Assembly: GCA_026874595.1 (NCBI GenBank)
Contig: CM049316.1
Span: 5,844,339 to 5,908,338 of the forward strand
DNA: 64,000 nucleotides
Direction of reading: 5' to 3'
Origin: Sipunculus nudus
Lineage: Eukaryota; Annelida; Sipuncula; Golfingiida; Sipunculidae
In this document: in pieces, positions 24,491-36,712 of the stretch
How positions within the stretch are numbered: the stretch's first letter is position 1
How the letters are laid out: each line of letters opens with the position of its first letter
Translations under genes and position numbers: made by a program
The notes under the pieces: generated by a model
Databases searched by the model: none
The model's input: the letters and a program-made list of their open reading frames with translations, nothing else
Told to the model about the DNA's origin: nothing

Positions 24491-27400
24491 GTAAGTAAAC
24501 TCCGGCAGAAAGGTTGTAGAAGAACACTTAAAGACACGTATAAACGTGTGGTTCTTGATTTTGACACCGGCGCGTGGTATCAAGCTAATTATCTACCCCA
24601 AGTCTGATAAGAACCAATATTAGCTTAATTTTGATATCACGCATTCATTGTATGCTATTTATATCATCCATTCGTCCATTTGTTTAGTCCTATCGTATTA
24701 TCAGATGCAAAATATCATTTAATGAATAAAAACATATGAATGTTTCATAGGAATAAGTAGACAAATCTTATTATCGTATTTCTTTAGGAATTTGATGATT
24801 GTGAGACATTTTAGTTTATGCGTTATCAAACCCCAAAAAATGCATTTGTAAGCCTTTGCTGACATTAATTGCAGCCGATTTTAAATGGACATCAGAAGAT
24901 ACAGGAGGGGAAAAAATTTTCTTCGTTAGTCAAACCAAGACAAGTTGGGAGAAAGCGGAGAAAGAATGTAATACATTAGGCAATAATGCGGGGCTGGCAA
25001 AAGTAGCGACACCCTCCAACAATACGTGGCTGTACGACATGACAGTCAACCTAACCGAGGGGGGCGACGTATGGCTTGGTGGAAAATATTACACAAAAGG
25101 TACGGTCAATAATTATATTTACAAACATTTAAAGATATAATAATTTTTTACTGTTTCGTCGTCAATAGCTTGGTTTAAGCCTAGTTTAAGGTAACATTTG
25201 GTCAGTTGAGCATGGGAGGAAAGGCTCTCCTGTACATTTAAAAGTAGCCGGACATTACAGGCCCTCGTTACAGGCTTAAGAGTAACAAGGATGATGCTTA
25301 CCAGGAGATGGATTAACGGAATACCAAGAGACTAAGAAAATGGAATTAGCCTAACGACAGACATAATTATACTAGAAATGTGCATTCTATGGAATGCAAG
25401 CCTGTGGGGGAGGGGTCTCTATTATGGGATGCTTCCCAACCCGTGTTTGCATTCATTTATTCATCCCATATTATCAAGTTTCTTTCGTGCAGAAGTAATT
25501 CTAGATTTGTGAATATTCTTTGATGACGTTCCTGAATTCGGATCATGTGCTAGATCGACACAAAAATCTTATCACTTCTTCATTTGCCCATTCCTTAAAA
25601 GCCCTGAAAATAAAATGAGTTATGTCGTGAACAAACACGTGCACACACAATCACGCGCACGAACGTTATTGCACGCATTCCTCTTGGCGGAAGAAATAAT
25701 GCCCAGGTGCCTAAACCCTTTTTTGGTTTCCCAGATCTGTGCGATTTTGATTGACCACATTCCACTAACAATCAACTTTACTGGCAAGGTTCACTGTCAG
25801 TTATGTAGCTGTAGTATTAACCAGGACTTATCTTCAAAGCACCGTTATAATTTCTACATAAACCCATCACGGTGACATAATTTCATATTTCCCCGAGATA
25901 AGTGTATGAGAGTGTCATATTTAGGGGCGACACATAGAATGTCCTCTACACTATTTTTTTAATTTTACACATTGAGAGAGAAAAACGTTTTTAAACTCCC
26001 AAGATTTCTTTATTTACATTTTTTATTTTTTAAACATTTTATTTCTTTTAGATTTCATCCCATATGTAAACGACATTTATAATTCCACGAACACCGCTGA
26101 CATTTGAATTTTAGAGTAAAAGAAATATTTTTTGTCCTTACTATACACCCTACAGATGATGAATGGAAATGGACAGATGGGACACAGTTTGAGTGGACAG
26201 CGTGGGCACCAGGTCATACAGATGGTGTGACAGGGGCAGACTGCCTTTTGTTTCTCCGTACTGGCAAATGGAAGGATAGATTGTGTAATGCCCCGTTCCC
26301 ACTATCACGAATATGACGCCGAATCGCCACGATGTTGAATTCGTGGCGATTCGTGGCCAATCGGCCTGACGAGTGATAAAAATTCCATCACGACCACGAT
26401 ATTGTACGAAAGGAGTACGATGCCAGTACGATTGGCTACGACAGTGACACGAAGCCAGCGCGATATGACAGGACACTTTTAAGAATGTTCACGGCTCCGT
26501 GACGACGTCTAAGATACTGGTACGATATTTCCACGATTGATCTGCGACTTGTGGACGATACTCCTACGATCATTCAATTTTGCTACGGATTGTTAGATAG
26601 CTATATATGTGATATATAGCTATTGTAATGTCACAAAGAAGACGATATAAATAAAAGGACACCATAACAACACTTTACTCAACTTCTCCAGATATTTTAA
26701 TTTGACAAAAGTTATCCAGTTTAAAACACTGATAATATATGTCTCAATTGATTTGGGTAATTAGACAATTACGACTTATTTATGTGGTGGCAAATACGAC
26801 GTTGACTTTTTTAAGTCCAAGTAGACGACCGTCTTAATCGGATGTAAAATATCTGTATTCACAAAATATTGGTTAAAATATCTTATTGATTCAGCTCTCA
26901 ATGTGATATAAGATTATGTTAATATCAATTTGTGTTAGGCTCAGTTTATTCTTTCATAGTAAAATAGGAAATTCATAATTTATTATATTGACCATATGTT
27001 TAAGTATGACGAAATTGTATAATATATTCAGCTTCTTTAAACTGTTTTGGTTCAAATTTATTTTGTTAAACAATATCCACGATAAAAAAAATTCTTTAAA
27101 ACAAATTAACGAAACTACATGGTTTATTCATTGCAAAAACTTCCTTGTTTGTTTACAAAGAAGTTACAAATTACAAAGGAAACGTAATTTGATTCAGCTT
27201 CTTCAAATTATTTTAGTTCAAATTTAGTTGGAACCAATAACCACAATACAAATCTTCTTTAAAACAAATTTACAAATCTACACAGAGTTCTTACTTCTAA
27301 ACCTTATTCCTCATTGGTTTGTGAGAAGTTAAAAATCACTAAGAAAATAAAATATCCGTTACATTATGATGTCAGTTCTTGACGATTTGTCACCAAACTC

Positions 27401-28186
27401 GTGGAAGTAGTTTAGGGCTTTATGAACGTGACTCTCTCTTGAGAGGTTCTTGTGGTAGTCGTATTGTAGTCGTGTTGAAGTCGTGTCGATGTCATTGTCC
27501 TTCGTGAGCATTCGTGACATTGTTTTACATCACGAATTTACAAGAATTATGAAGACTCTCATACGACTTATCAAGAAACTGTTACGACTTAGCTACGACT
27601 TGTGACGACAAAGCTTAATTTTTGAACATTTCAAAAATAGCGCCACGAATTCTGAGTGCTTAAGACCTCGCTACGAACATTACCGAGTGTTCAAGACATC
27701 ATCTACGACACTCCCACGACGTCTCTACGAATTTTAATGATGTAAGTTCGTGGCGATTCGGCGACAAATTCGTGAAAGTGGGAACGGGGCTTAAAGCTAA
27801 AGCGATAACAGCATGCGAATCCAAATCCCCAAACGGTATGTTGATAATGTAACAAAGCAAGGGTGTATATAGAAGTTTCGTGTTTATCCAGAGCTGTTAA
27901 ATGGTCAATCATCAGCCCGTCGTAGATAAAGAACAAAACGGCATTATTTTTCTCAAAGAAATTTAAAGAATGTTAGCATGACACGATTACAAAAGAACCT
28001 ATGTGAATATTGCTGGTTGACTGTATAGAGAGACATAACTATACGGAAAAGTCGGTTCACCGTGTGGACAATGCGACCTTGCATGCAGCGATTCCCATTA
28101 TAAGGGAACGACGTTTCTCTGCTTTCATGTTCTAACTTTCTATATAATGCGCCAGGATCGCTATCAATCTCTCTATTTGTCTCTCT

Positions 28187-28237
<51 letters not shown>

Positions 28238-31200
28238 TAAATAAATGATTTAACGTCGTCGTCCTTATCAATCCAGACCTTGGAAATATAAGCACCGGAT
28301 GGACCTCCTTCGAAGGAAAATTCTATTCTTTCACGAATACTTCAAGTAGATGGTCAGATGCCAAAAAGGAGTGTATGAAGTGGGGAGCATCCCTGATAAA
28401 GATCGACAACGAGGAAGAAAACAATTGGCTTTCTGACCAGATGAAAATCCGCAAATCCGGACAAATATGGCTGGGGGGCAGTGATCGGAATGACGGTATG
28501 TATGCACAAACTACTATCTGCAATACTTAAATAAAGACCCATATTTATCTTATTGTTAGTTGTTTCATTTGATTGTAAGTGTGTTAAAAACTTTGAAAAA
28601 CTAAATATTATTTGTGTGTTTTCGAATCTGGGGTAGAATAAAACTACATATTTGGACATGTCTGCTAATTTGTTTATTATTATAGCGGCCTACTCCGCTA
28701 TCTGACGTCTACTAACTACTATCTGCAATACTTAAATAAAGACCCATATTTATCTTACTGTTAGTTGTTTCATTTGATTGTAAGTGTGTTAAAAACTATA
28801 AAAATTAAATATTATTTGTGTGTTTTCGAATCTGGGGTAGAATAAAACTACATATTTGGACATGTCTGCTAATTTGTTTATCATTATAGCGGCCTACTCC
28901 GCTATCTGACGTCTACTAACTACTATCTGCAATACTTAAATAAAGACCCATATTTATCTTATTGTTAGTTTTTTCATTTGATTGTGTGTTAAAAACTTAA
29001 AAAATTAAATATTATTTGTGTGTTTTCGAATCTGGGGTAGAATAAGACTACATATTTGGACATGTCTGCTAATTTGTTTATCATTATAGCGGCCTACTCC
29101 GCTATCTGACGTCTACAAACTACTATATGCAATACTTAAATAAAGACCCATATTTATCTTATTGTTAGTTTTTTTATTTGATTGTAAGTGTGTTAAAAAC
29201 TTTAAAAATTAAATATTATTTGTGTGTTTTCGAATCTGGGGTAGAATAAGACTACATATTTGGACATGTCTGCTAATTTGTTTATCATTATAGCGGCCTA
29301 CTCCGCTATCTGACGTCTACTAACTACTATCTGCAATACTTAAATAAAGACCCATATTTATCTTATTGTTAGTTGTTTCATTTGATTGTAAGTGTGTTAA
29401 AAACTTTAAAAATTAAATATTATTTGTGTGTTTTCGAATCTGGGGTAGAATAAGACTACATATTTGGACATGTCTGCTAATTTGTTTATCATTATAGCGG
29501 CCTACTCCGCTATCTGGCGTCTACTAACTATTATCTGCAATACTTAAATAAAGACCCATATTTATCTTATTGTTAGTTGTTTCATTTGATTGTAAGTGTG
29601 TTAAAAACTTTGAAAAATTAAATATTATTTGTGTGTTTTCGAATCTGGGGTAGAATAAAACTACATATTTGGACATGTCTGCTAATTTGTTTATCATTAT
29701 AGCGGCCTAATCCGCTATCTGACGTCTACTAACTACTATATGCAATACTTAAATAAAGACCCATATTTATCTTATTGTTAGTTGTTTCATTTGATTGTAA
29801 GTGTGTTAAAAACTTTAAAAATTAAATATTATTTGTGTGTTTTCGAATCTGGGGTAGATTAAGACTACATATTTGGACATGTCTGCTAATTTGTTTATCA
29901 TTATAGCGGCCTACTCCGCTATCTGAAGTCTACTAACTACTATCTGCAATACTTAAATAAAGACCCATATTTATCTTATTGTTAGTTGTTTCATTTGATT
30001 GTAAGTGTGTTAAAAACTTTAAAAATTAAATATTATTTGTGTGTTTTCGAATCTGGGGTAGAATAAGACTACATATTTGGACATGTCTGCTAATTTGTTT
30101 ATAGCGGCCTACTCCGCTATCTGAAGTCTACTAACTAAAGATAATCCCTTGCACAATTTATAAAAAAAAGGATTAAAGACCCAAATCCCACCGCGAAAAG
30201 CTGTTACATTTGTTTATATCAACATATATATACGCGTGGGGTACCGCCAAAATAATCCAAACTAATTCGACAAGAACATCTGCCAAATAAACCATTATTT
30301 TAAAAAGGGCGGTCAAACTAGTGACCTCGCAACTTTCATATGCAAACAACCGCCTCTGAATATCTTATTTTATGTTCTTAAACCTTGCTGTGTTTACTGG
30401 CAGCTTGTAGATAAACAAGCTTATACGTCAGTCACATAGGCGTCGTAAGAACTGTTCATGATGAGAGTTACCTAGAGTTCATTAATATGTAAGCAGAGTA
30501 AGTAAAAATCACATAAATTCTACAGAAAAGGTAGGTGAATAGCCAGGTTTAAGGTGGATGACGATAAACATGTTTAGTACTGGTAGTTTAGAAGGATCAG
30601 CCTTATCAGTCTAGACTTGGTATGTCGTGTTACCATTCCTGTACAACTAACTGTAGAACTTTCTTGGACTCTTGTATTGACTGGCCAGAAGGAGTTTGGG
30701 TTTGGCTTGACAATTCGCCCATTTCATCTTGGACCAAATGGTTTCCTGGAGAACCTGATGATGTGTATGAAGAGACCTGTCTTACCTACCTAGCTAACCA
30801 GTCATATTTATGGAATGATGAGTGGTGTGAAAATAAAAAATATTTCATCTGCCAGGACATCAGAAAAGGTAAATAATCAAATGGAGGATAGTTCATGGAA
30901 ATATGTTAAACGTATGGTGATAACATTAATAAAACTCTGAAGCGTGCATTATCTTAAACGTTTGCTAAAATATGAGAAAAAGAATTTAACAGACTCTCTG
31001 AAGATGATTTTTTGTTCTGGTGTCTTCTTCACAGGTACACGTTTTATTTGACAGTTTCATTTCGCCATTATTTTTCTGAATATAAGGTTAATGTAGGATT
31101 CTTGAACAATAAAATTTGCGTAAACAATAGTTTTTTTGGTCACTTTTGGATAAAGTGGAGATAGATATACAAAGGCGGTAATAATATATCAAACGTTTGC

Positions 31201-32671
31201 AGAATCTCCCCAAATCAGTACAAGACCTGCTTACCGAACTGGTACTCCGTCAACCCCTGAGCTTACTGGTACTCCGCCAACTCCTGAGCTGACTGGTACT
31301 CCGTCAACCCCTGACACGACTGGTACTCCGTCAACCCCTGACACGACTGGTACTCCGTCAACCCCTGAGCTGACTGGTACTCCGTCAACCCCTGACACGA
31401 CTGGTACTCCGTCAACCCCTGAGCTGACTGGTACTCCGTCAAACCCTGAGCTGACTGGTACTCCGTCAACCCCTGATCTGACTGGTACTCCGTCAACCCC
31501 TGACACGACTGGTACTCCGTCAACCCCTGACACGACTGGTACTCCGTCAACCCCTGATCTGACTGGTACTCCGTCAACCCCTGAGCTGACTGGTACTCCG
31601 TCAAACCCTGAGCTGACTGGTACTTCGTCGACCCCTGAGCTGACTGGTACTCCGTCAACCCCTGAGCTGACTGGTACTCCGTCAACCCCTGACACGACTG
31701 GTACTCCGTCAAACCCTGAGCTGACTGGTACTCCGTCAACCCCTGATCTGACTGGTACTTCGTCAACCCCTGAGCTGACTGGTACTTCGTCAACCCCTGA
31801 TCTGACTGGTACTTCGTCAACCCCTGAGCTGACTGGTACTACATCATCCCCTGATTTGACTGGTGCTTCGTCAACCCCTGAGCTGACTTGTACTCCGTCA
31901 ACCCCTGACACGACTGGTACTCCGTCAACCCCTGAGCTGACTGGTACTTCGTCAACCCCTGAGCTGACTGGTACTTCGTCAACCCCTATGCTGACTGGTT
32001 CTTCGTCAACCCCTGAGCTGACTGGTACTCCGTCAACCCCTGAGCTGACTGGTACTCCGTCAACCCCTGACACGACTGGTACTCCGTCAACCCCTGAGCT
32101 GACTGGTACTCCGTCAACCCCTGAGCTGAGTGGAACTCCGTCAACCCCTGAGCTGACTGGTACTTCGTCAACCCCTGAGGTGACTGGTACTTCGTCAACC
32201 CCTGAGCTGACTGGTACTTCGTCAGCCCCTGAGCTGACTGGTACTCCGTCAACCCCTGAGCTGACTGGTACTCCGTCAACCCCTGAGCTGAGTGGAACTC
32301 CGTCAACCCCTGAGCTGACTGGTACTCCGTCAACCCCTGAGCTGAGTGGAACTCCGTCAACCCCTGAGCTGACTGGTACTTCGTCAACCCCTGAGCTGAC
32401 TGGTACTCCGTCAACCCCTGAGCTGACTGGTACTCCGTCAACCCCTGAGCTGACTGGTACTCCGTTAAACCCTGAAACGACTGGTACTCCGTCAAACCCT
32501 GAGCTTAGTGGGTCTTCGTCAACTTCTGATACGACCGGTATTGGTTCTTCATCGTCCTCTGAGGTATCAAAAGCGTCCATGTCATCCAAATCTAGTGACA
32601 AGATGAAAGAAGGCAACATGTTCTGTTACATAAAACAGACGGCAGATGGGAAGAAAGTTATCTGCCTTTGA
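24412..32671 (+). CDS. Secreted two-domain C-type lectin with long mucin-like tail; exon 3 interrupted by a transposon
   Basis: Coding exons: 24412-24490, 24875-25099, 26156-26288 continued at 27795-27835 after an inserted element, 28277-28495, 30689-30868 and 31203-32671. Every junction is phase 1 with GT-AG ends. Without the insertion the CDS would be 782 codons including stop. Order: signal peptide (residues 1-26); lectin domain 1 (about 27-158); lectin domain 2 (about 160-292), with the PGEPDD and WND Ca2+/sugar-type motifs and a KKYFICQ end; then Thr/Pro/Ser repeats of nine residues (GTPSTPELT) to about residue 735; and a short basic tail with two cysteines (CYIKQTADGKKVIC). There is no membrane span, so it is probably secreted and heavily O-glycosylated. 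Such lectins bind surface sugars in invertebrate immunity or mucus; that role is inferred. As assembled, this allele would stop inside lectin domain 1 (TGA at 26314), unless the element is spliced out or is polymorphic. A polyA signal lies at 32738. Confidence 0.85.
24875..25099 (+). CDS. Lectin gene, exon 2: first half of lectin domain 1
   Basis: The acceptor attgcag and donor gtacgg define 225 bases. The translation shows the C-type lectin start: F.VSQTKTSWEKAEKEC, an ANLAK-like AGLAKV, then an ...W LGGKYY end. The exon also has two N-glycosylation sites (NNT, NLT). Confidence 0.85.
26156..27835 (+). pseudogene. Lectin gene, exon 3: second half of lectin domain 1, split by an insertion
   Basis: The left part, 26156-26288, encodes WKWTDG..FEWTAWAPG and ADCLLF..TGKWKDRLC. 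The right part, 27795-27835, encodes AKAITACES, the expected last cysteine region, and ends at donor gtatgt. The element at 26289-27791 lies between them, with TAA on both sides. Removing it and one TAA puts both parts in the same frame and keeps the phase-1 donor. Read as it stands, the frame runs nine codons into the element to a TGA. The sugar-site motif here is GHTDG, not EPN/QPD, so domain 1 may not bind calcium in the usual way. Confidence 0.85.
26289..27791. mobile_element. Non-autonomous inverted-repeat DNA transposon, 1503 bp, with 3-bp TAA target duplication
   Basis: The terminal inverted repeats are 44 bases (26289-26332 and 27748-27791) with four mismatches. They start (t/a)gccccgttcccact and contain cgccgaatcgccacga. 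Both ends are flanked by TAA (26286-26288, 27792-27794). Subterminal zones are rich in acga/tcgt words. The centre is AT-rich and has a direct duplication of about 165 bases (about 27025 and 27190, 'attcagcttctt.aaa'). It has no transposase frame. A TWA-type 3-bp duplication is usual for PIF/Harbinger elements. Other 3-bp superfamilies are possible, so the class stays open. It sits inside lectin exon 3. Confidence 0.9.
28191..28233. repeat. (TA)n microsatellite in lectin intron 3
   Basis: About 40 bases of TA dinucleotides, 45 bases upstream of exon 4. Confidence 0.95.
28277..28495 (+). CDS. Lectin gene, exon 4: first half of lectin domain 2
   Basis: The acceptor atccag and donor gtatgt bound 219 bases. 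The translation has F.GKFYSFTNTSSRWSDAKKEC, then GASLIKIDNEEENNWL, then GQIWLGGSDRND: the standard N-terminal half of a C-type lectin fold. It has the same size and phase as exon 2, so the two-exon module was duplicated. Confidence 0.9.
28510..30138. repeat. About eight tandem copies of a 204-bp unit in lectin intron 4
   Basis: The unit begins with ctactatctgcaatactt right after the exon 4 donor and recurs at 28511, 28716, 28920, about 29124 and onward every 204 or so bases. Copies are more than 95% alike by eye. Each has a perfect hairpin tagcgg-cctact-ccgcta. The last copy is shortened. No coding exon or splice signal pair lies inside the unit. Confidence 0.95.
30689..30868 (+). CDS. Lectin gene, exon 5: second half of lectin domain 2
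   Basis: The acceptor ggccag and donor gtaaat bound 180 bases. The translation has VWVWLD, W.KWFPGEPDD, ETCLTYL, WNDEWC and KKYFICQ. The EPD and WND motifs are the calcium/sugar-ligand positions of the family (EPN usually favours mannose, QPD galactose; EPD is a mixed form). Confidence 0.9.
31203..32671 (+). CDS. Lectin gene, exon 6: mucin-like repeat region and C terminus
   Basis: After the acceptor tttgcag the frame stays open for 488 codons. About 47 units of 27 bases encode GTPSTPELT variants (GTPSTPDTT, GTSSTPELT, GTPSNPELT), rich in O-glycosylation sites. The repeats end in a serine-rich stretch, a short basic segment and MFCYIKQTADGKKVICL before TGA. Units drift slightly and some variants recur in blocks, so the tail length is likely to vary between alleles. 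Confidence 0.9.
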
Positions 32672-32737
32672 CACTGTGGTTAAAAATTTGTAGAGAATAA
32701 TAACACACAACTGTGATTGACTATCAAGATATGATAT

Positions 32738-32743
32738 AATAAA
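32738..32743 (+). promoter_or_regulatory. Polyadenylation signal AATAAA of the lectin gene
   Basis: AATAAA lies 67 bases after the lectin stop codon, in an AT-rich 3' flank. Position fits a short 3' UTR. Confidence 0.6.
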
Positions 32744-35256
32744 TGTCTTTTACTGATGTATAAACACTTTACCAGGTGAAGAGCACATACCAAGGTCAAT
32801 TGCCGTGAAATCTGTATACAAATTTACACACGCATAAACAATGAAAACAATGTTTTTTTTCAAGGGGGGGGGGGGGGGGCTAAGCCGTATAGATAAGTTT
32901 CCGTTATGTATGTAAGTGGGTATAGCGATGAAAAAAAAACCCCACCCCTGTTATAGATAATTTAAGTAACTTTATATAATATAAATAAGTAACTTTATAC
33001 AGGTTTTTTTTAAATCTCCACACGATGACAGTAGAAGTATTTAACTTTGGACAAGTCCTATAGCTGATTTTTCCTGTTTATTATTGGGAAGTGTATTCTT
33101 GTTTAATGTTAGGCAGGTTTCAGGAATTCTAAAAGGGCGCCACTGGTTAATTAAATTTTATTTGTGCATGAATGGAAGGAAAAAATTATCTTGAATGATA
33201 TAACCCCCTACCCTCCCCTCACCCGCCCCCTAAAAAAACCTTACGGGGCGCCTGCTAACTCGCATGTACAGATATTGATGAGGGTCTAGATTCTCAAGCT
33301 TAATCAGTTCTAACGTCTCTAAAAACTAAAACACGAGCCCGCAGTGCTCTGTTAATGACCAGCCAAGGGCCTAGTTCCGTTGGGGTGGGGGACGACATGT
33401 CCCTCTCACGTGTTTAAGAGGACAAATAAAAAAATAAAATAAAGTATTACAAATTTAACAATAATTATTTTTGTATATATAATATACAAATAGTATATGG
33501 TGCACAGAATAAAATAAAATTATGATGTTTCTGGGACTAGGGTACAGGGATTTTGTTCTCTTTCTCTTTTAAGGAGAGCCATTAAGCAAATATCCTTATT
33601 TCGGAAGGAGAGGCTTTTGCCGAGGATGGGGGGGGGGGGGGTCAATTAATTATCATATTAATGACCATGTTATTAGTTTATGATTGTTTTTATTGATGTA
33701 CACTTTTTTTTTTGCTGATGATCCCTTTATTTCTCATTGCTTCTGGAAATAAACATCGACAATTCTCTCATCAAATCATGCCCGTGGTAATAGTTTGAAT
33801 TTTGTCCGAGAGAGGGCGGCACAAGACAATGAAGATTATATATTATGTATGTATATACATTTGTGTGTGTGTGTGTGTGGGTGTTATACATATCTAATTA
33901 ACTGATTTTTGAACTTTGGTATATTTTCCAGGTTGATTCTGTTAAAAATCTGATTATATACAGAGCAGATTATAGATACTGTAGACAACTGAACAATATG
34001 TGCCTTTCTCCAGTCTTGATATTTTATTGTGTCAGAGCATTAGAAATCTTTGCTTTAATATGTTGCAGTCAAAGATTGTGTATGAATGCTGTTTGTACAG
34101 ATGATTAGCGTTAAATTGCAACATGTAAATTATTAGTTGTTTTGTCCCTTTAGGTAAAAAGTGGCAAAAACCTTTGTATGTTTAATTTCTGACATATATC
34201 ATTCCTGTCAGTGGGGTATTGTAATCCCACACTTGTCATGCCACTATTATAGACAACAGCCTGACTGTTGTTATCTAGTTAATAGCTTCCTGTCCATTAG
34301 GGTTTCCCTGTGAGGTGTCATTACCAGCCACTAAGCTCACACTGTGTTCTGATTGAGTGTACCCTAAGCAGATTAAACGCAGTCACACGATGACTCCAAG
34401 TAGAACATTATAATAACTTTTATTATAAATCACTGCAGTTACTGACAACAGCCGTAGATAACATATAAAATAAGACCTCGTCGTCGCTAGAATCAGTAAG
34501 ATGGCGGAACTGTGGAGACCCGACACTGTGTTACTAGAGTACGACTCTGCTGCTCAGGATTTTCGGGCTTCACTTTTTGTCATTCAAAATGCACGGGGCT
34601 TCTAAATACATCAGTGGCGTAGGTATAAATGTAGTGGAGAGGGTGATGCAGTCCATTAAATATGTAGGGTAAGGGGCAAATTACATAAACATGGCGTTTT
34701 GTGTTTAGGACCTCACGAGAAGTTATATTTTGTGAGCATACGCATGTAAAATGTAAACCGAAGGTGTTTATTGGAAATGTAACCATTTTTTATTTTTATG
34801 ATTGACAGTTAAGACACGTTGTCTCGGCCTTTCCACAGTGCCTAACTGGAAGAGGTTCGTTTATAGGTGAAACGACCTCTGGTGGAAAATTAGGAGAATC
34901 AACGGGGCGAGGAAAGCAAATAATGATAGAATTAATTGCGTGACGAGATTTGTTTGTCAGTGTCCGCTGATTTTAGTCATATAATTTATATACAAGCTCA
35001 GACTGTTCTTAATTACGTTTTCCTGGCAAACATACATATTTTCCAGGAATTTCTTCTCGCAGCAAGCTTGAATCAAAATCAATAGGTCAGACTGATGAGG
35101 TTAATTAGAAAGCCAGCCACATCTCAGTTGATACATTATGATGCATTGCCTGATTCAATGTCTGTAAAAAGTATAATTTTACCATTATTTTTACTTGATG
35201 AAACACGCATTGATTAAACTGGTTCGGTACTAAAAGAGTCTTTGCAGTAAAATTTT
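32744..35256. other. No gene recognised
   Basis: Intergenic stretch with G-runs (about 32867 and 33628), a short GT tract (about 33862-33878) and AT-rich sequence. No supported exon or RNA. Confidence 0.4.
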
Positions 35257-36712
35257 GAACAGAACAGAACTTTATTCAGGAAAAAGGCCTCAGGCCCAAA
35301 GTTCCAAACATTTCAATAAATATTCAATTAAAACAAGTACATTAATCCAATGGAAGGTAGCAGTCTTATATTTCCTGCCATTAACACAAGTAACAGAACT
35401 GCATACCTACATACACTATAAATCTGTTTTGCCATCATCTGTGAGTATAAACATAATTACACTTCAATAAACAGTCAGTTCAGAAATTACAACAATATAA
35501 TGTTAAGTAACAGTCTTAAAATGACTAATCAATCGTGCCATAAACACATGTAACATTATTGCACATCTAAGTACACAATGAATCTATTTTGCTGTCAACA
35601 GTGAGTACTGTTTAAAATACATAATTCAACCATCTATCATTTTCCGTCTCCTCAAAAACGAATTAAACACATATGCAGCAACTTTTGATATTTCAAATGG
35701 ATTATCTAAATTAAATAACTTTATAAAATTTTGTTCACTTGGATAATGCAAGTCTTGTCTAATATATTTTAACCTCAAATCATGATATAATTTACACTCT
35801 TGCATAAAGTGAGCTTCATCCTCAACAATATTGAATCCATAGCATAAACAATATTTACAGATCCTCTCTTCACGAGAAATGTTTTTATGGCGGCCCATTT
35901 CTATAGCTAATTCATGATTTGAACATCGAAGTTTAGCAAGTGCTGTACGGTGTTGTTTATTTGGGATACAATCAACATATTTTTCTAGAGTAAGCATAGA
36001 TTTAAAAGTACCATAATAGTAGAGTTTACTGCACAATTTAATATCACCATGCCAATTTTGAATGGCCATATCTTTTATTCTCATTTCAACTTCTTTCATA
36101 AAATAATTCACATCTCCAATGTACTGTGCCATCCAAACATATCCAAAACGAGAATGGAACAACAATGGTCTCACTTGAGATGCCCAATTTGATTTACCAC
36201 TATTGTCTAAATTCATCAACATGTTGTACACCTGTTTCTGACACCTATGTTCTGGCATATGCAAAAGTTTAATCCAATACTTAATACAACGCAATAAGCA
36301 AGTTACAAACAAAGGAAATCTGCCACATTCTCCTAGTGCTGCTGCATTTGGAGTATTCTGGCCTACATTTAAAATGTGTTTGCAGAATTTGTACTGTACT
36401 CTCTCTATAGATTCTGATTTTTTAAAACCCCACAACTCACATCCATATGTTAGTATTGGCACTACCATTTGATCAAACAAATAAATGAGATGTTTTGTAC
36501 TTAAATATTTACACTTTTTGCTGAATGTTTTAATCATGCATACCGCTTTGTTTGCTTGTAAAACCTGCTGTTGTTGTGTTTTTGACCAAGACAATTTTGT
36601 GGAGAAAATAATACCAAGATATTTGTAGTATGGAACCACTTCTAACTGTTTACCTTTTAAATACCATTTTTCTACTTTTCGTAAGGGACCACCTTTCCTT
36701 AAAAAAAGTCAA
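35257..36712 (-). mobile_element. 5'-truncated LINE: end of reverse transcriptase, C-terminal domain and 3' UTR
   Basis: An intact minus-strand frame of 337 codons (36639-35626) extends in frame to about 36711 with FLRKGGPLRKVEKW. It continues with the RT thumb region (YYKYLGIIFSTKLSW, VPILTYGCELWG) and ends with a C-terminal zinc-like cluster CKYC...EDEAHFMQEC. The catalytic FADD part is missing, so insertion truncated the 5' end. The 3' UTR of about 370 bases ends with CCTGAATAAAGTTCTGTTCTGTTC, in which the TTCTG repeats act as the tail. The intact frame suggests a fairly recent insertion. The clade was not assigned. Confidence 0.85.

Noticed and set aside
26150-26476. A 108-codon minus-strand frame
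   Set aside because: It spans the lectin exon and transposon end in antisense, with no recognisable domain.
31231-32619. A 462-codon minus-strand frame of VDGVPVSSG repeats
   Set aside because: It is the shadow of the plus-strand mucin exon. The 27-base period keeps several frames open. The plus frame has a splice acceptor in phase, joins the lectin exons and ends with a non-repeat cysteine tail.
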